Shown here in pieces: positions 1 through 5,091 of a stretch of DNA of 5,091 bases. The notes beneath the pieces are model-generated. The model saw only the letters and a list, made by a program, of their open reading frames with translations. It did not search any database and was not told the origin of the DNA. The stretch is from Desulforamulus profundi (lineage in GTDB: Bacteria > Bacillota_B > Desulfotomaculia > Desulfotomaculales > Desulfotomaculaceae), in contig NZ_AWQQ01000102.1 of assembly GCF_002607855.1 (NCBI RefSeq), forward strand, positions 1 through 5,091, written 5' to 3'. The position numbers and the translations under genes were made by a program. The stretch's first letter is position 1, and each line of letters begins with the position of its first letter.

Positions 1-298
1 CGGCCATGACGGTGGCGGTGGTGGTGCCGTCCCCGATCTCTTCCTGCTGGGATTTGGCAATATTAATGACCATCCGGGCAGCCGGGTGGTTGGCTTCCAT
101 CATGGTAAGAATGGTTACCCCGTCGTTGGTGATGACCACCTCACCGAATTTATCCACCAGCATGGTATCCAAGCCCTTTGGCCCCAGGGTGCCTTCAACG
201 GCAGAGGCAATGGCCCGGACCGCATTTGAGTTGGTCATCAGGGCAGCCAATTTTTCATTGATCTCGGCACCCTGACTGGCCTGTTGTTTGAGACTCAC
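1..298 (-). CDS. Group III (archaeal-type) chaperonin, N-terminal part, cut by window edge
   Basis: This is the first 99 residues of an ATP-driven protein-folding chaperonin of the thermosome/TCP-1 type, not of GroEL type. Visible equatorial-domain motifs are GPKG at residues 39-42 (phosphate contact), NDGVTIL at 58-64, HPAA at 71-74 and GDGTTTATV at 89-97, which includes the catalytic aspartate region. NDGVTIL followed by a xxHPAA segment is the archaeal/eukaryotic signature; GroEL has KDGVTVA at this place. The start is a GTG at 298, preceded by AAGGAGG with 9-nt spacing, and no better start is in frame. It lies 20 nt after the hrcA stop, so it is co-transcribed from the CIRCE-controlled promoter. 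Group III chaperonins are known in Carboxydothermus and other Firmicutes, inserted in the dnaK operon; they form double rings with a built-in lid and need no GroES. By inference grpE, dnaK and dnaJ follow to the left. The family call is firm; the group III assignment comes from bacterial context plus motifs. Confidence 0.93.
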   Translation of the reverse strand, partial: MSLKQQASQGAEINEKLAALMTNSNAVRAIASAVEGTLGPKGLDTMLVDKFGEVVITNDGVTILTMMEANHPAARMVINIAKSQQEEIGDGTTTATVMA

Positions 299-307
299 GG
301 AAAAGTT

Positions 308-314
308 CCTCCTT
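308..314 (-). promoter_or_regulatory. Ribosome binding site of the chaperonin gene
   Basis: AAGGAGG on the minus strand is a near-perfect Shine-Dalgarno sequence, 9 nt before the GTG codon at 298. It lies in the short hrcA-chaperonin gap. It decides the start of the chaperonin and supports GTG as the initiator. Confidence 0.85.
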
Positions 315-318
315 AAAA

Positions 319-1360
319 TTAACCCTGACCCTTCAGCAAACGCTCCAGGGTGCGGGAAAGATTACGGGACATGCAATCAATCACAGTAACCACCCGGGCG
401 TAATCCATCCGGGTGGGTCCCAATATACCAATGGTTCCCAGGATTTTATCCCCCACCTGGTAGGTGGCGGTAATCATGCTGCAGTTTTGTATCTCCTGCC
501 GGCTATTTTCGCTGCCGATTTTTATGGTAATACCCTGGGAATCCCCTGGTGTTTCCAGTATATCCCGTAAAGTATCCTCCTGTTCCAAAAGGGACAGCAG
601 CACTTTCACCTTATCTACATTGTGAAACTCCGGCTGATTCAAAATATTAAATACCCCTTCAAGGTAGATTTATCCTCCTTGCCGAGGCGATGCGGTCCTG
701 CATTAATTCTATGGCTAAATCCAAAATATTCCGGTGCCTGGCCAGCTCGAAGTAAATCTCCTTGATCAGGGTAAGCCTGATGCTGCCCATGGTCTTGCCC
801 TGGAGTTTGGCATTCAGCACGCCGGAAATCTGATCCAGGTCCTGCTGGGTGATGTTCTCCGGCACGGACATCATTTGGTGGTGCACAGCACCCGTATCCA
901 TCACCACAATGATGATGGCCTGGGCCGGCCCCATCAAGACCAGTTGAATATGTTTGTAGGAGCACTTGCCCAACTGGGGCGTCTGCACAAGGGCGGTGTA
1001 ATTGGTAAGCTGCGCCAGCATTCTGCCGGTGCGGTTAAGAACCTCTGCCACTTCCCGGACCTTGTTTTCGTAGCCGCTGCGGATGGTCCCTTCTTCTTGC
1101 TCGGTTAGCTGCTCCAACTGCATCAGGCAATCCACATAGTAGCGGTAACCGAGGTTGGAAGGAATCCGGCCGGCGGAAGTATGGGGCTGCTCGATAAACC
1201 CCATTTCCTCCAAATCCGCCATTTCATTCCGGATGGTGGCCGGACTGACCCCCAGTTTGTATTTGCGGGAAATGGTCCGGGAACCAACCGGCTCCGCGGT
1301 GCTAATGTAATCTTTTATGATGGCCAACAGGATCTGCTGTTTACGTTCATCCATTTTCAC
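319..1360 (-). CDS. hrcA: Heat-inducible transcription repressor HrcA (frame disrupted at about 669-683)
   Basis: HrcA is the dimeric repressor that binds CIRCE and shuts off class I heat-shock operons. The N-terminal winged helix is clear at residues 1-80: PVGSRTISRKY, then SPATIRNEMADLEEMGFIEQ and the HTSAGRIPS...GYRYYVD signature. The middle holds the usual LTNYTALV segment. The C-terminal third has LNQPEF, ITIKIGSEN, CSMITATY and GPTRMDYARVV, all typical. The first frame stops at 659 after residue 233; the rest continues in another frame. Adding one G in the GG at 682-683 and one A in the AAA at 669-671 gives an uninterrupted join, IASGKEDKIYLEGVFN, and a protein of about 347 residues, the normal length. 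Start: GTG at 1360 (MKMDERKQ) has AGGGGGTG 7 nt upstream; the ATG at 1354 is an alternative two codons in. The gene lies behind a CIRCE element, so it is autoregulated. The breaks are probably sequence errors rather than gene decay. Confidence 0.93.
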
Positions 1361-1367
1361 GTCGGCA

Positions 1368-1375
1368 CACCCCCT
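1368..1375 (-). promoter_or_regulatory. Ribosome binding site of hrcA
   Basis: AGGGGGTG on the minus strand lies 7 nt before GTG 1360 and 13 nt before ATG 1354. The spacing favours the GTG as the hrcA start. Confidence 0.6.
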
Positions 1376-1379
1376 GCCT

Positions 1380-1394
1380 CACCCTTAAAGGGTG
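1380..1394. promoter_or_regulatory. 15-nt perfect dyad abutting the CIRCE element
   Basis: CACCCTTAAAGGGTG is a 7-bp inverted repeat around a single central base at 1387. It ends at 1394, exactly one base before CIRCE begins. It lies in the hrcA leader between CIRCE and the Shine-Dalgarno sequence. A one-base loop makes an RNA hairpin with all pairs unlikely, so if functional it is more likely a DNA site for a dimeric protein. It could also be chance; no regulator is identified. Confidence 0.35.
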
Positions 1395-1421
1395 TTAGCA
1401 CTCTAATTTGATGAGTGCTAA
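1395..1421. promoter_or_regulatory. CIRCE operator (HrcA binding site)
   Basis: TTAGCACTC, nine bases, then GAGTGCTAA: a perfect match to the CIRCE consensus with both arms intact and the canonical 9-nt spacer. It lies at and just after the expected transcription start of hrcA, the usual position for blocking initiation. HrcA encoded immediately downstream binds this element, giving negative autoregulation that is relieved on heat shock. In transcribed RNA it can also form a 9-bp stem in the 5' leader, which in other bacteria affects mRNA stability. Confidence 0.98.
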
Positions 1422-1431
1422 TCTAATTTAA

Positions 1432-1460
1432 AATTTAGCAAATGGAAAAAACTTTGTCAA
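1432..1460 (-). promoter_or_regulatory. Sigma-A type promoter of the hrcA-chaperonin operon
   Basis: On the minus strand TTGACA (1460-1455, perfect -35) is followed by a 17-nt spacer and TAAATT (1437-1432, 4 of 6 to the -10 consensus). Initiation is expected near 1425, so the start point falls at the edge of the CIRCE element. Vegetative promoters of this kind drive class I heat-shock operons in Firmicutes, with control by HrcA rather than by an alternative sigma factor. Confidence 0.85.
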
Positions 1461-1473
1461 GGATACCAATTTG

Positions 1474-1494
1474 ACCATCAGCCGTCGGCCATCA
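1474..1494. repeat. Degenerate tandem heptamers (about 3 copies)
   Basis: On the plus strand this reads ACCATCA, GCCGTCG, GCCATCA in tandem. It can equally be seen as two direct copies of CCATCAGC (1475-1482 and 1489-1496) six bases apart. It sits between the hemW stop and the hrcA promoter, about 15 bp upstream of the -35 box. The rest of the 1422-1539 gap is A/T-rich, with no ORF and no convincing terminator for hemW. The function is unknown; it may be a small remnant of a simple intergenic repeat. Confidence 0.4.
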
Positions 1495-1539
1495 GCTTAA
1501 TTTTTTATTTTTTCAAGAATTAGCGGCAACATAATGGGT

Positions 1540-2676
1540 TTATACAAATTCTGCGAATACCTGATTAGCCAGCGGTAAACCTTTTCCTGTTAATCTAAGA
1601 TACCCATCCACCAGCTCTACTAAACCCTTCTTTTCTAACTCTCTGACCTGTCTCCCAAAGACTTCCGTCAGACCTATGCCAAATCTTTGGCGAAAATCAG
1701 CAAGGTTTACTCCCGGGATCAACCTTAAGCCTAAGAACACAGTCTCTTCCATCTGTTCCCCTTCGGAAAGTGATTGAATCTCTTCTGTAGGCCTTTGGCC
1801 CGCTTGAAGTAAAGAGACGTATTGATCAATATCCTCCACATTTCCCCATCTTGACTGGTTTAGGTGCGAGTGGGCGGCGGGGCCCAGTCCGAGGTACTCC
1901 TGGTTGTGCCAGTAAAGCAAGTTATGCCGGCACCGGTACCCCGGTCGGGCAAAGTTTGAAATTTCATAGTGTTCATAGCCTGCTGTGCCCAATATTTCTA
2001 TAACGATGCGATACATCTCCAGCTCCAGTTCTTCCGGGCAGGCAGCCAATCTACCCTGGTCAACGGCCCGGGTCAAGGGAGTTCCCTCTTCCAACTGCAG
2101 GCTGTAACAAGAAACATGATCCGGTTGTAAATTCACTATCTCAGACACAGACTGCCGCCAGCGGGCGGCAGTCTGTGTGGGCAAACCAAACATTAAGTCA
2201 AGGTTGAGGTTCTCAAAACCTGCCGCCCGGGCAAAATGTACCGCTTGTCTGGCCTGGTCAAAGTCGTGGATGCGTCCGATGACACGGAGCAGTTCCCGGT
2301 GGGTGGATTGCACCCCCAGGCTCAGGCGGTTAAAGCCTGCTGCCCTTAGTTCCCGCAGGGACGCCAGGGTTACCGTTCCCGGGTTTGCTTCGGTGGTGAT
2401 TTCAGCCCCCGTGACGATGGTAAAGACCCGAGACACCTGCTCCAAAATACCCGCCAACTGCCCGGACATAAGGCAAGTGGGCGTACCACCGCCCACAAAA
2501 ATAGTAGCTATTTGTTTTTGTTCAGGGGCAAGGGTTGCCCTGTAATAATCAATTTCCTGTCCCAGGCCCCGCATGTACTGCTCAACCTGCCCCTGTTCGA
2601 TGGGATAGGAAGCAAAATCACAGTACAGGCACTTTTGCAAACAAAAGGGTACGTGAATGTATAAACCTATTGGCAT
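1540..2676 (-). CDS. hemW: HemW, radical SAM haem chaperone (formerly HemN-like coproporphyrinogen oxidase)
   Basis: An intact 378-residue protein of normal family length. The radical SAM motif CLQKCLYCDF has Cys12, Cys16 and Cys19, which should bind the 4Fe-4S cluster. The residue two after Cys19 is Phe rather than the fourth Cys of true HemN, which points to HemW. GGGTP (62-66) and EANPG (96-100) are SAM-binding segments. HNLLYW (251-256) is the HNxxYW haem-binding motif of HemW, followed by GLGPAAHS (263-270), and the C-terminal HemN_C-type domain is present. HemW binds haem and delivers it to respiratory haemoproteins; it is not a porphyrin oxidase. Older annotations call it hemN or oxygen-independent coproporphyrinogen III oxidase. 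The start is ATG 2676; only a weak GGTGG precedes it, and the upstream ORF's stop overlaps the start by 10 nt, suggesting translational coupling. Its place between lepA and hrcA is the standard Firmicutes order. A perfect 15-bp inverted repeat lies in codons 167-178. Confidence 0.96.
   Translation of the reverse strand: MPIGLYIHVPFCLQKCLYCDFASYPIEQGQVEQYMRGLGQEIDYYRATLAPEQKQIATIFVGGGTPTCLMSGQLAGILEQVSRVFTIVTGAEITTEANPGTVTLASLRELRAAGFNRLSLGVQSTHRELLRVIGRIHDFDQARQAVHFARAAGFENLNLDLMFGLPTQTAARWRQSVSEIVNLQPDHVSCYSLQLEEGTPLTRAVDQGRLAACPEELELEMYRIVIEILGTAGYEHYEISNFARPGYRCRHNLLYWHNQEYLGLGPAAHSHLNQSRWGNVEDIDQYVSLLQAGQRPTEEIQSLSEGEQMEETVFLGLRLIPGVNLADFRQRFGIGLTEVFGRQVRELEKKGLVELVDGYLRLTGKGLPLANQVFAEFV
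2145..2178. repeat. Perfect 15-bp inverted repeat with 4-nt loop inside hemW
   Basis: ACACAGACTGCCGCC (2145-2159), loop AGCG, then GGCGGCAGTCTGTGT (2164-2178). All 15 positions pair and the arms are GC-rich, so either strand could form a very stable hairpin. It lies in hemW codons 167-178 (TQTAARWRQSVS), just after the GLP motif, and leaves the reading frame intact. No T-run follows on the minus strand, so it is not an intrinsic terminator of the usual type. Confidence 0.9.
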
Positions 2677-2891
2677 GGATCCACCAGCTTATTCTTAATT
2701 TCCTTAATCAGGCGTTCCTGGTTGACTGAATCCTCCAGCCACTCCTTGACCACCGGCCAAATCAGGACATTCCCCCGGGCGCCGGTAATGCTGCGGACGG
2801 TGTTGTCCACCACTTTTCGCTGGTCCCTGGTTAACGTCCCGCAGCCGACCTTTTCCAGCACCGGCTTCAGGTGCCTCAGATAACAGCTCAT
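2667..2891 (-). CDS. Conserved-looking small protein of unknown function (74 aa, starts MSCYLRH)
   Basis: A 74-residue soluble, basic-to-neutral protein with no signal peptide or membrane segment. It contains Cys3, Cys17 and Cys73, a central TRDQRKVVDNTVRSI stretch likely to be helical, a WPVVKEWLED segment and a Lys-rich C-terminal helix. It starts 15 nt after the lepA stop, and its TAG overlaps the hemW start by 10 nt, so it is co-transcribed and probably coupled to hemW translation. The ribosome site is weak: TAGGTG overlaps the lepA stop, 12 nt before ATG 2891. Codon choice is G/C-biased at third positions like its neighbours. From memory, small bacterial and archaeal hypothetical proteins beginning MSCYLRH exist, which would favour this start and this frame; I could not check it. 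A GTG at 2904 opens a competing frame of 66 codons that is Gly/Pro/Arg-rich and looks like a shadow. Function is not assigned. Confidence 0.65.
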   Translation of the reverse strand: MSCYLRHLKPVLEKVGCGTLTRDQRKVVDNTVRSITGARGNVLIWPVVKEWLEDSVNQERLIKEIKNKLVDPCQ

Positions 2892-2906
2892 TGCGCTGAC
2901 TCACAC

Positions 2907-4710
2907 CTATTCTTCAATACTTAAAACTGCCATAAAAGCTTCCTGGGGAATCTCCACATTCCCCACCTGTTTCATGCGTCTTTTACCCTCTTTTTGTTTC
3001 TCCAGCAGCTTTCTCTTACGGCTGATATCACCGCCGTAACACTTGGCCAGAACGTCTTTGCGCATGGCCTTGACGGTTTCCCGGGCGATAATTTTGTTGC
3101 CGATGGCTGCCTGGACCGGAATCTCAAACATATGCCTGGGGATCAAGGAACGCAGCTTTTCCACCAGCGCTCTGCCCCGGGTATAGGCCCTTTCCCGGTG
3201 CACAATACAGGACAGGGCATCCAGGACCTCCCCATTGAGCATAATATCCATTTTGACCAGGTCGGATTCCTGGTAACCCAACATCTCATAGTCCAGGGAA
3301 GCGTAGCCCCTGGTTCTTGATTTCAACTGGTCAAAGAAGTCATAAATAATTTCCGATAAGGGAATTTCATAGGTCAGCATCACCCGGTTAACGCCCATGT
3401 ACTCCATGTTATTGTAAATGCCCCGCTTGCCCTGGCACAGATCCATAACCGTGCCCACAAAGTCTTTGGGCACCATCACGGTGGCTTTCACATAGGGCTC
3501 TTCTATCATTTCAATGTTGTTGACCGGGGGTAAGTTGGCGGGGTTATCGATCTCCAGCACTTCACCCTTGGTGGTGGTCACACGGTAAACAACACTGGGG
3601 GCGGTGGTAATAAGATTGAGACCGTATTCACGTTCCAGGCGTTCCTGGATAATTTCCATGTGCAGCAGTCCTAAAAATCCGCAGCGGAAACCAAAGCCAG
3701 GGCCTCGGAAGTCTCAGGCTCGTAAATTAAGGAAGCGTCGTTTAATCTCAGCTTATCCAGAGCGTCCCTTAAATCCTCATATTCAACGGTATCCACCGGG
3801 TACAAGCCGCAGAACACCATCGGAGTCACCTTGCGGTAGCCCGGCAGCGGTTCCGGCGCCGGCTTTTGGGCGGAGGTAACGGTGTCACCCACCCGCACAT
3901 CCTGAACGTTCTTCATACTGGCGGCCACAAAACCAACTTCGCCGGTACTGAGCTGGTCCACGAAAATCATATTGGGGTTAAAAACACCCACTTCGGTGAC
4001 CTCGAATTCCTTTTGTGTCGCCATCATACGGATGCGCATCCCTGGCTTGAGGGTTCCCTGAACAATTCGAATATAGGCAATGACCCCTCGATAGGCGTCA
4101 TAGTGGGAATCAAAAATCAGGGCCTGCAGGGGGGCATTGGGATCACCCTGCGGCGGGGGAATCTTGGTGACCACCTGTTCCAGGATCTCGTTGATACCAA
4201 TGCCGGTTTTGGCCGAAGCCAGTACGGCCTCGGAAGTGTCCAAGCCGATTACGTCCTCGATTTCCTGCTTTACCCGCTCCGGTTCGGCACTGGGCAGGTC
4301 AATTTTATTAATGACCGGGATAATTTCCAGGTCATTTTCTAATGCTAAATAAACATTGGCCAGGGTTTGGGCTTCAATCCCCTGGGAGGCGTCCACAACC
4401 AGCAGGGCCCCTTCACAGGCTGCCAGGCTTCGTGAAACTTCATAGGTAAAATCTACGTGACCGGGAGTATCAATCAAATTCAGCTGGTACTCTTCCCCGT
4501 CGGAAGCCTTGTAAAAGAGGCGGACCGCCTGCAGCTTGATGGTAATGCCTCTTTCCCTTTCTAAATCCATTTTATCCAGCACCTGCTCAGTCATTTCCCT
4601 TTCACTGAGGCGCCGGTCTGTTCTAATATTCTATCAGCCAGGGTGGATTTACCGTGATCAATGTGTGCTATAATGCAAAAGTTTCGAATACGATTTTGGG
4701 GCGTTGCCAT
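2907..4710 (-). CDS. lepA: Elongation factor 4 / LepA GTPase (frame disrupted at about 3697 and 4609)
   Basis: LepA (EF4) is a translational GTPase that acts on the ribosome in initiation or back-translocation and stress tolerance. With two bases restored it is about 601 residues, the normal length. G-domain motifs, numbered in the restored protein: AHIDHGKST (15-23, P-loop), RGITI (54-58, switch I), DTPGH (81-85), NKID (135-138) and SAK (166-168). Domain II and the EF-G-like domains follow, and the LepA-specific C-terminal domain ends in [14 protein letters not shown]. As written, the first frame stops after about 40 codons, and a second stop follows [11 protein letters not shown]. Adding a C to the CC at 4609-4610 restores [12 protein letters not shown]; adding a G to the GG at 3697-3698 restores [18 protein letters not shown]. 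Both joins are textbook LepA sequence. The start is ATG 4710 with AGGAGGG 7 nt upstream; an overlapping out-of-frame ATG at 4714 is not used. A strong promoter precedes the gene. Confidence 0.96.
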
Positions 4711-4717
4711 TCATACT

Positions 4718-4724
4718 CCCTCCT
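4718..4724 (-). promoter_or_regulatory. Ribosome binding site of lepA
   Basis: AGGAGGG on the minus strand is 7 nt before ATG 4710. It is only 3 nt from the out-of-frame ATG at 4714, so it selects the ATG at 4710, which begins [16 protein letters not shown] as expected for LepA. Confidence 0.85.
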
Positions 4725-4749
4725 ACTCCGAAAAACGACATACTCTTTC

Positions 4750-4778
4750 ATTATAGCACCGGTTAAGCCTTGCTTCAA
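4750..4778 (-). promoter_or_regulatory. Sigma-A type promoter of lepA with extended -10
   Basis: On the minus strand TTGAAG (4778-4773, 4 of 6 to the -35 consensus), a 17-nt spacer, then TATAAT (4755-4750, perfect -10) preceded by TG at 4758-4757, which makes an extended -10. The start is expected near 4743, giving a leader of about 33 nt. It lies in the 81-nt gap after the upstream gene, so lepA, the small ORF and hemW probably form one unit from here. Confidence 0.8.
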
Positions 4779-4788
4779 CTTGTACAAG
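4779..4788. promoter_or_regulatory. 10-bp palindrome next to the lepA -35 box
   Basis: CTTGTACAAG is a perfect palindrome directly adjoining the -35 box and beginning 4 nt after the upstream gene's stop. It might be an operator for a dimeric regulator. It has no loop or T-run, so it is not a terminator. A 10-bp palindrome can occur by chance. Confidence 0.25.
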
Positions 4789-4791
4789 ACG

Positions 4792-5091
4792 CTAGATCCG
4801 TTCTTTTACCCACTGGTGTACCGCCCTGACTTTCTCGGATTCCCACCAGGCATTCCACGGTTCCTGCATCACCTTTTTAACGTTGGCTACTTCCTCAATT
4901 AAACGGGGATCTGATTTTACCTCCTGCAGCTTTTGTTTTGCCACAAGCAGGTAGCTGTCAGCCCTGTTTTTAACGGCCGGGATATCCACTGCCAGGGTTT
5001 CTCCCAAAAGTTCAATTTGAACAACACCGGAATCCTTCTCGAACAGTTTGAATAAATAAACCGGCCGGTCCGGTAAAACAATATCATTGAA
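4792..5091 (-). CDS. C-terminal part of an unrecognised protein, cut by window edge
   Basis: The last 99 residues of a gene that enters from the right edge; the frame is open from base 5091 to the TAG ending at 4792, so codons before the internal TTG at 5007 belong to it. The fragment begins FNDIVLPDRPVYLFKLFEK, a possible beta-rich segment, and continues into a charged region likely to be helical (residues about 40-75). It ends in a Trp-rich tail with NAWWES and HQWVKERI. No membrane segment, Cys cluster or catalytic motif is visible. In Firmicutes, the sporulation genes gpr and spoIIP are often upstream of lepA, but this tail does not look like either one to me. The separate lepA promoter implies that lepA can be expressed apart from it. 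Function is not assigned. Confidence 0.75.
   Translation of the reverse strand, partial: FNDIVLPDRPVYLFKLFEKDSGVVQIELLGETLAVDIPAVKNRADSYLLVAKQKLQEVKSDPRLIEEVANVKKVMQEPWNAWWESEKVRAVHQWVKERI

Noticed and set aside
319..642. Separate small gene of 107 residues starting at 642
   Set aside because: It is the C-terminal third of HrcA (LNQPEF, GPTRMDYARVV), not an independent gene; the TTG start has no ribosome site.
660..690. Programmed ribosomal frameshift in hrcA
   Set aside because: Two shifts within about 15 nt would be needed, HrcA is not known to use this, and lepA shows the same kind of base loss.
639..965. Minus-strand ORF inside hrcA ending in GKEDKSTLKGYLIF
   Set aside because: It is a shadow frame of hrcA; only its few GKEDK codons belong to the real protein, because of the two frame breaks.
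1352..1354. ATG as the hrcA start
   Set aside because: Possible, but the Shine-Dalgarno spacing of 7 nt favours the GTG at 1360; the difference is only two residues.
1475..1513. Intrinsic terminator on the plus strand (repeat followed by T-rich run)
   Set aside because: The repeats are direct, not inverted, so no stable stem precedes the T-run; on the minus strand the run is A-rich.
2704..2904. GTG-started ORF of 66 codons overlapping the small MSCYLRH ORF in another frame
   Set aside because: Its translation is rich in Gly, Pro, Arg and Gln with no structured pattern, and the other frame has better codon use and spans the full gap.
3853..3862. CCGGCGCCGG palindrome in lepA
   Set aside because: Short GC palindrome in coding sequence encoding Ala-Pro-rich residues; likely chance.
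3866..4342. 158-codon plus-strand ORF
   Set aside because: It lies antisense to the conserved LepA G-domain and domain II and has His/Gly/Asn-rich shadow composition.

Overview
This window carries a minus-strand gene cluster typical of Gram-positive Clostridia. In transcription order (right to left) it holds the 3' end of an unrecognised gene, lepA, a 74-residue small ORF, hemW, an intergenic promoter with a CIRCE operator, hrcA, and the 5' end of an archaeal-type (group III) chaperonin gene that runs off the left edge. The lepA-hemW-hrcA order matches the Firmicutes dnaK locus. A thermosome-like chaperonin directly after hrcA, where grpE usually sits, is a known arrangement in Carboxydothermus, Desulfotomaculum, Pelotomaculum and relatives. 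I therefore infer a Peptococcaceae-like (Desulfotomaculum/Pelotomaculum-type) anaerobe or a metagenomic relative. This rests on gene order and protein motifs, not on a database search.

Right part (2667-5091): a strong sigma-A-like promoter with an extended -10 (4750-4778) lies between the unknown 3' gene fragment and lepA. lepA encodes the ribosomal elongation factor 4 GTPase. The small ORF starts 15 nt after lepA stops, and its stop overlaps the start of hemW by 10 nt, so lepA, the small ORF and hemW look like one transcript. hemW encodes a radical-SAM haem chaperone and carries a perfect 15-bp inverted repeat inside its coding sequence.

Left part (1-1539): a 118-nt intergenic region holds short degenerate heptamer repeats and a TTGACA-N17-TAAATT promoter. 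A perfect CIRCE element follows, with a second 15-nt dyad abutting it. This controls hrcA (heat-shock repressor) and, 20 nt downstream, the chaperonin. HrcA should therefore repress its own operon, including the chaperonin.

As written, hrcA and lepA are broken by frameshifts. All of them are explained by loss of one base in short homopolymers: two sites in hrcA, two in lepA. With those bases restored, both proteins read through at normal family length (about 347 and 601 residues). I regard these as probable sequencing or assembly errors rather than pseudogenes. The main biological point is the group III chaperonin embedded in a bacterial HrcA/CIRCE heat-shock operon.
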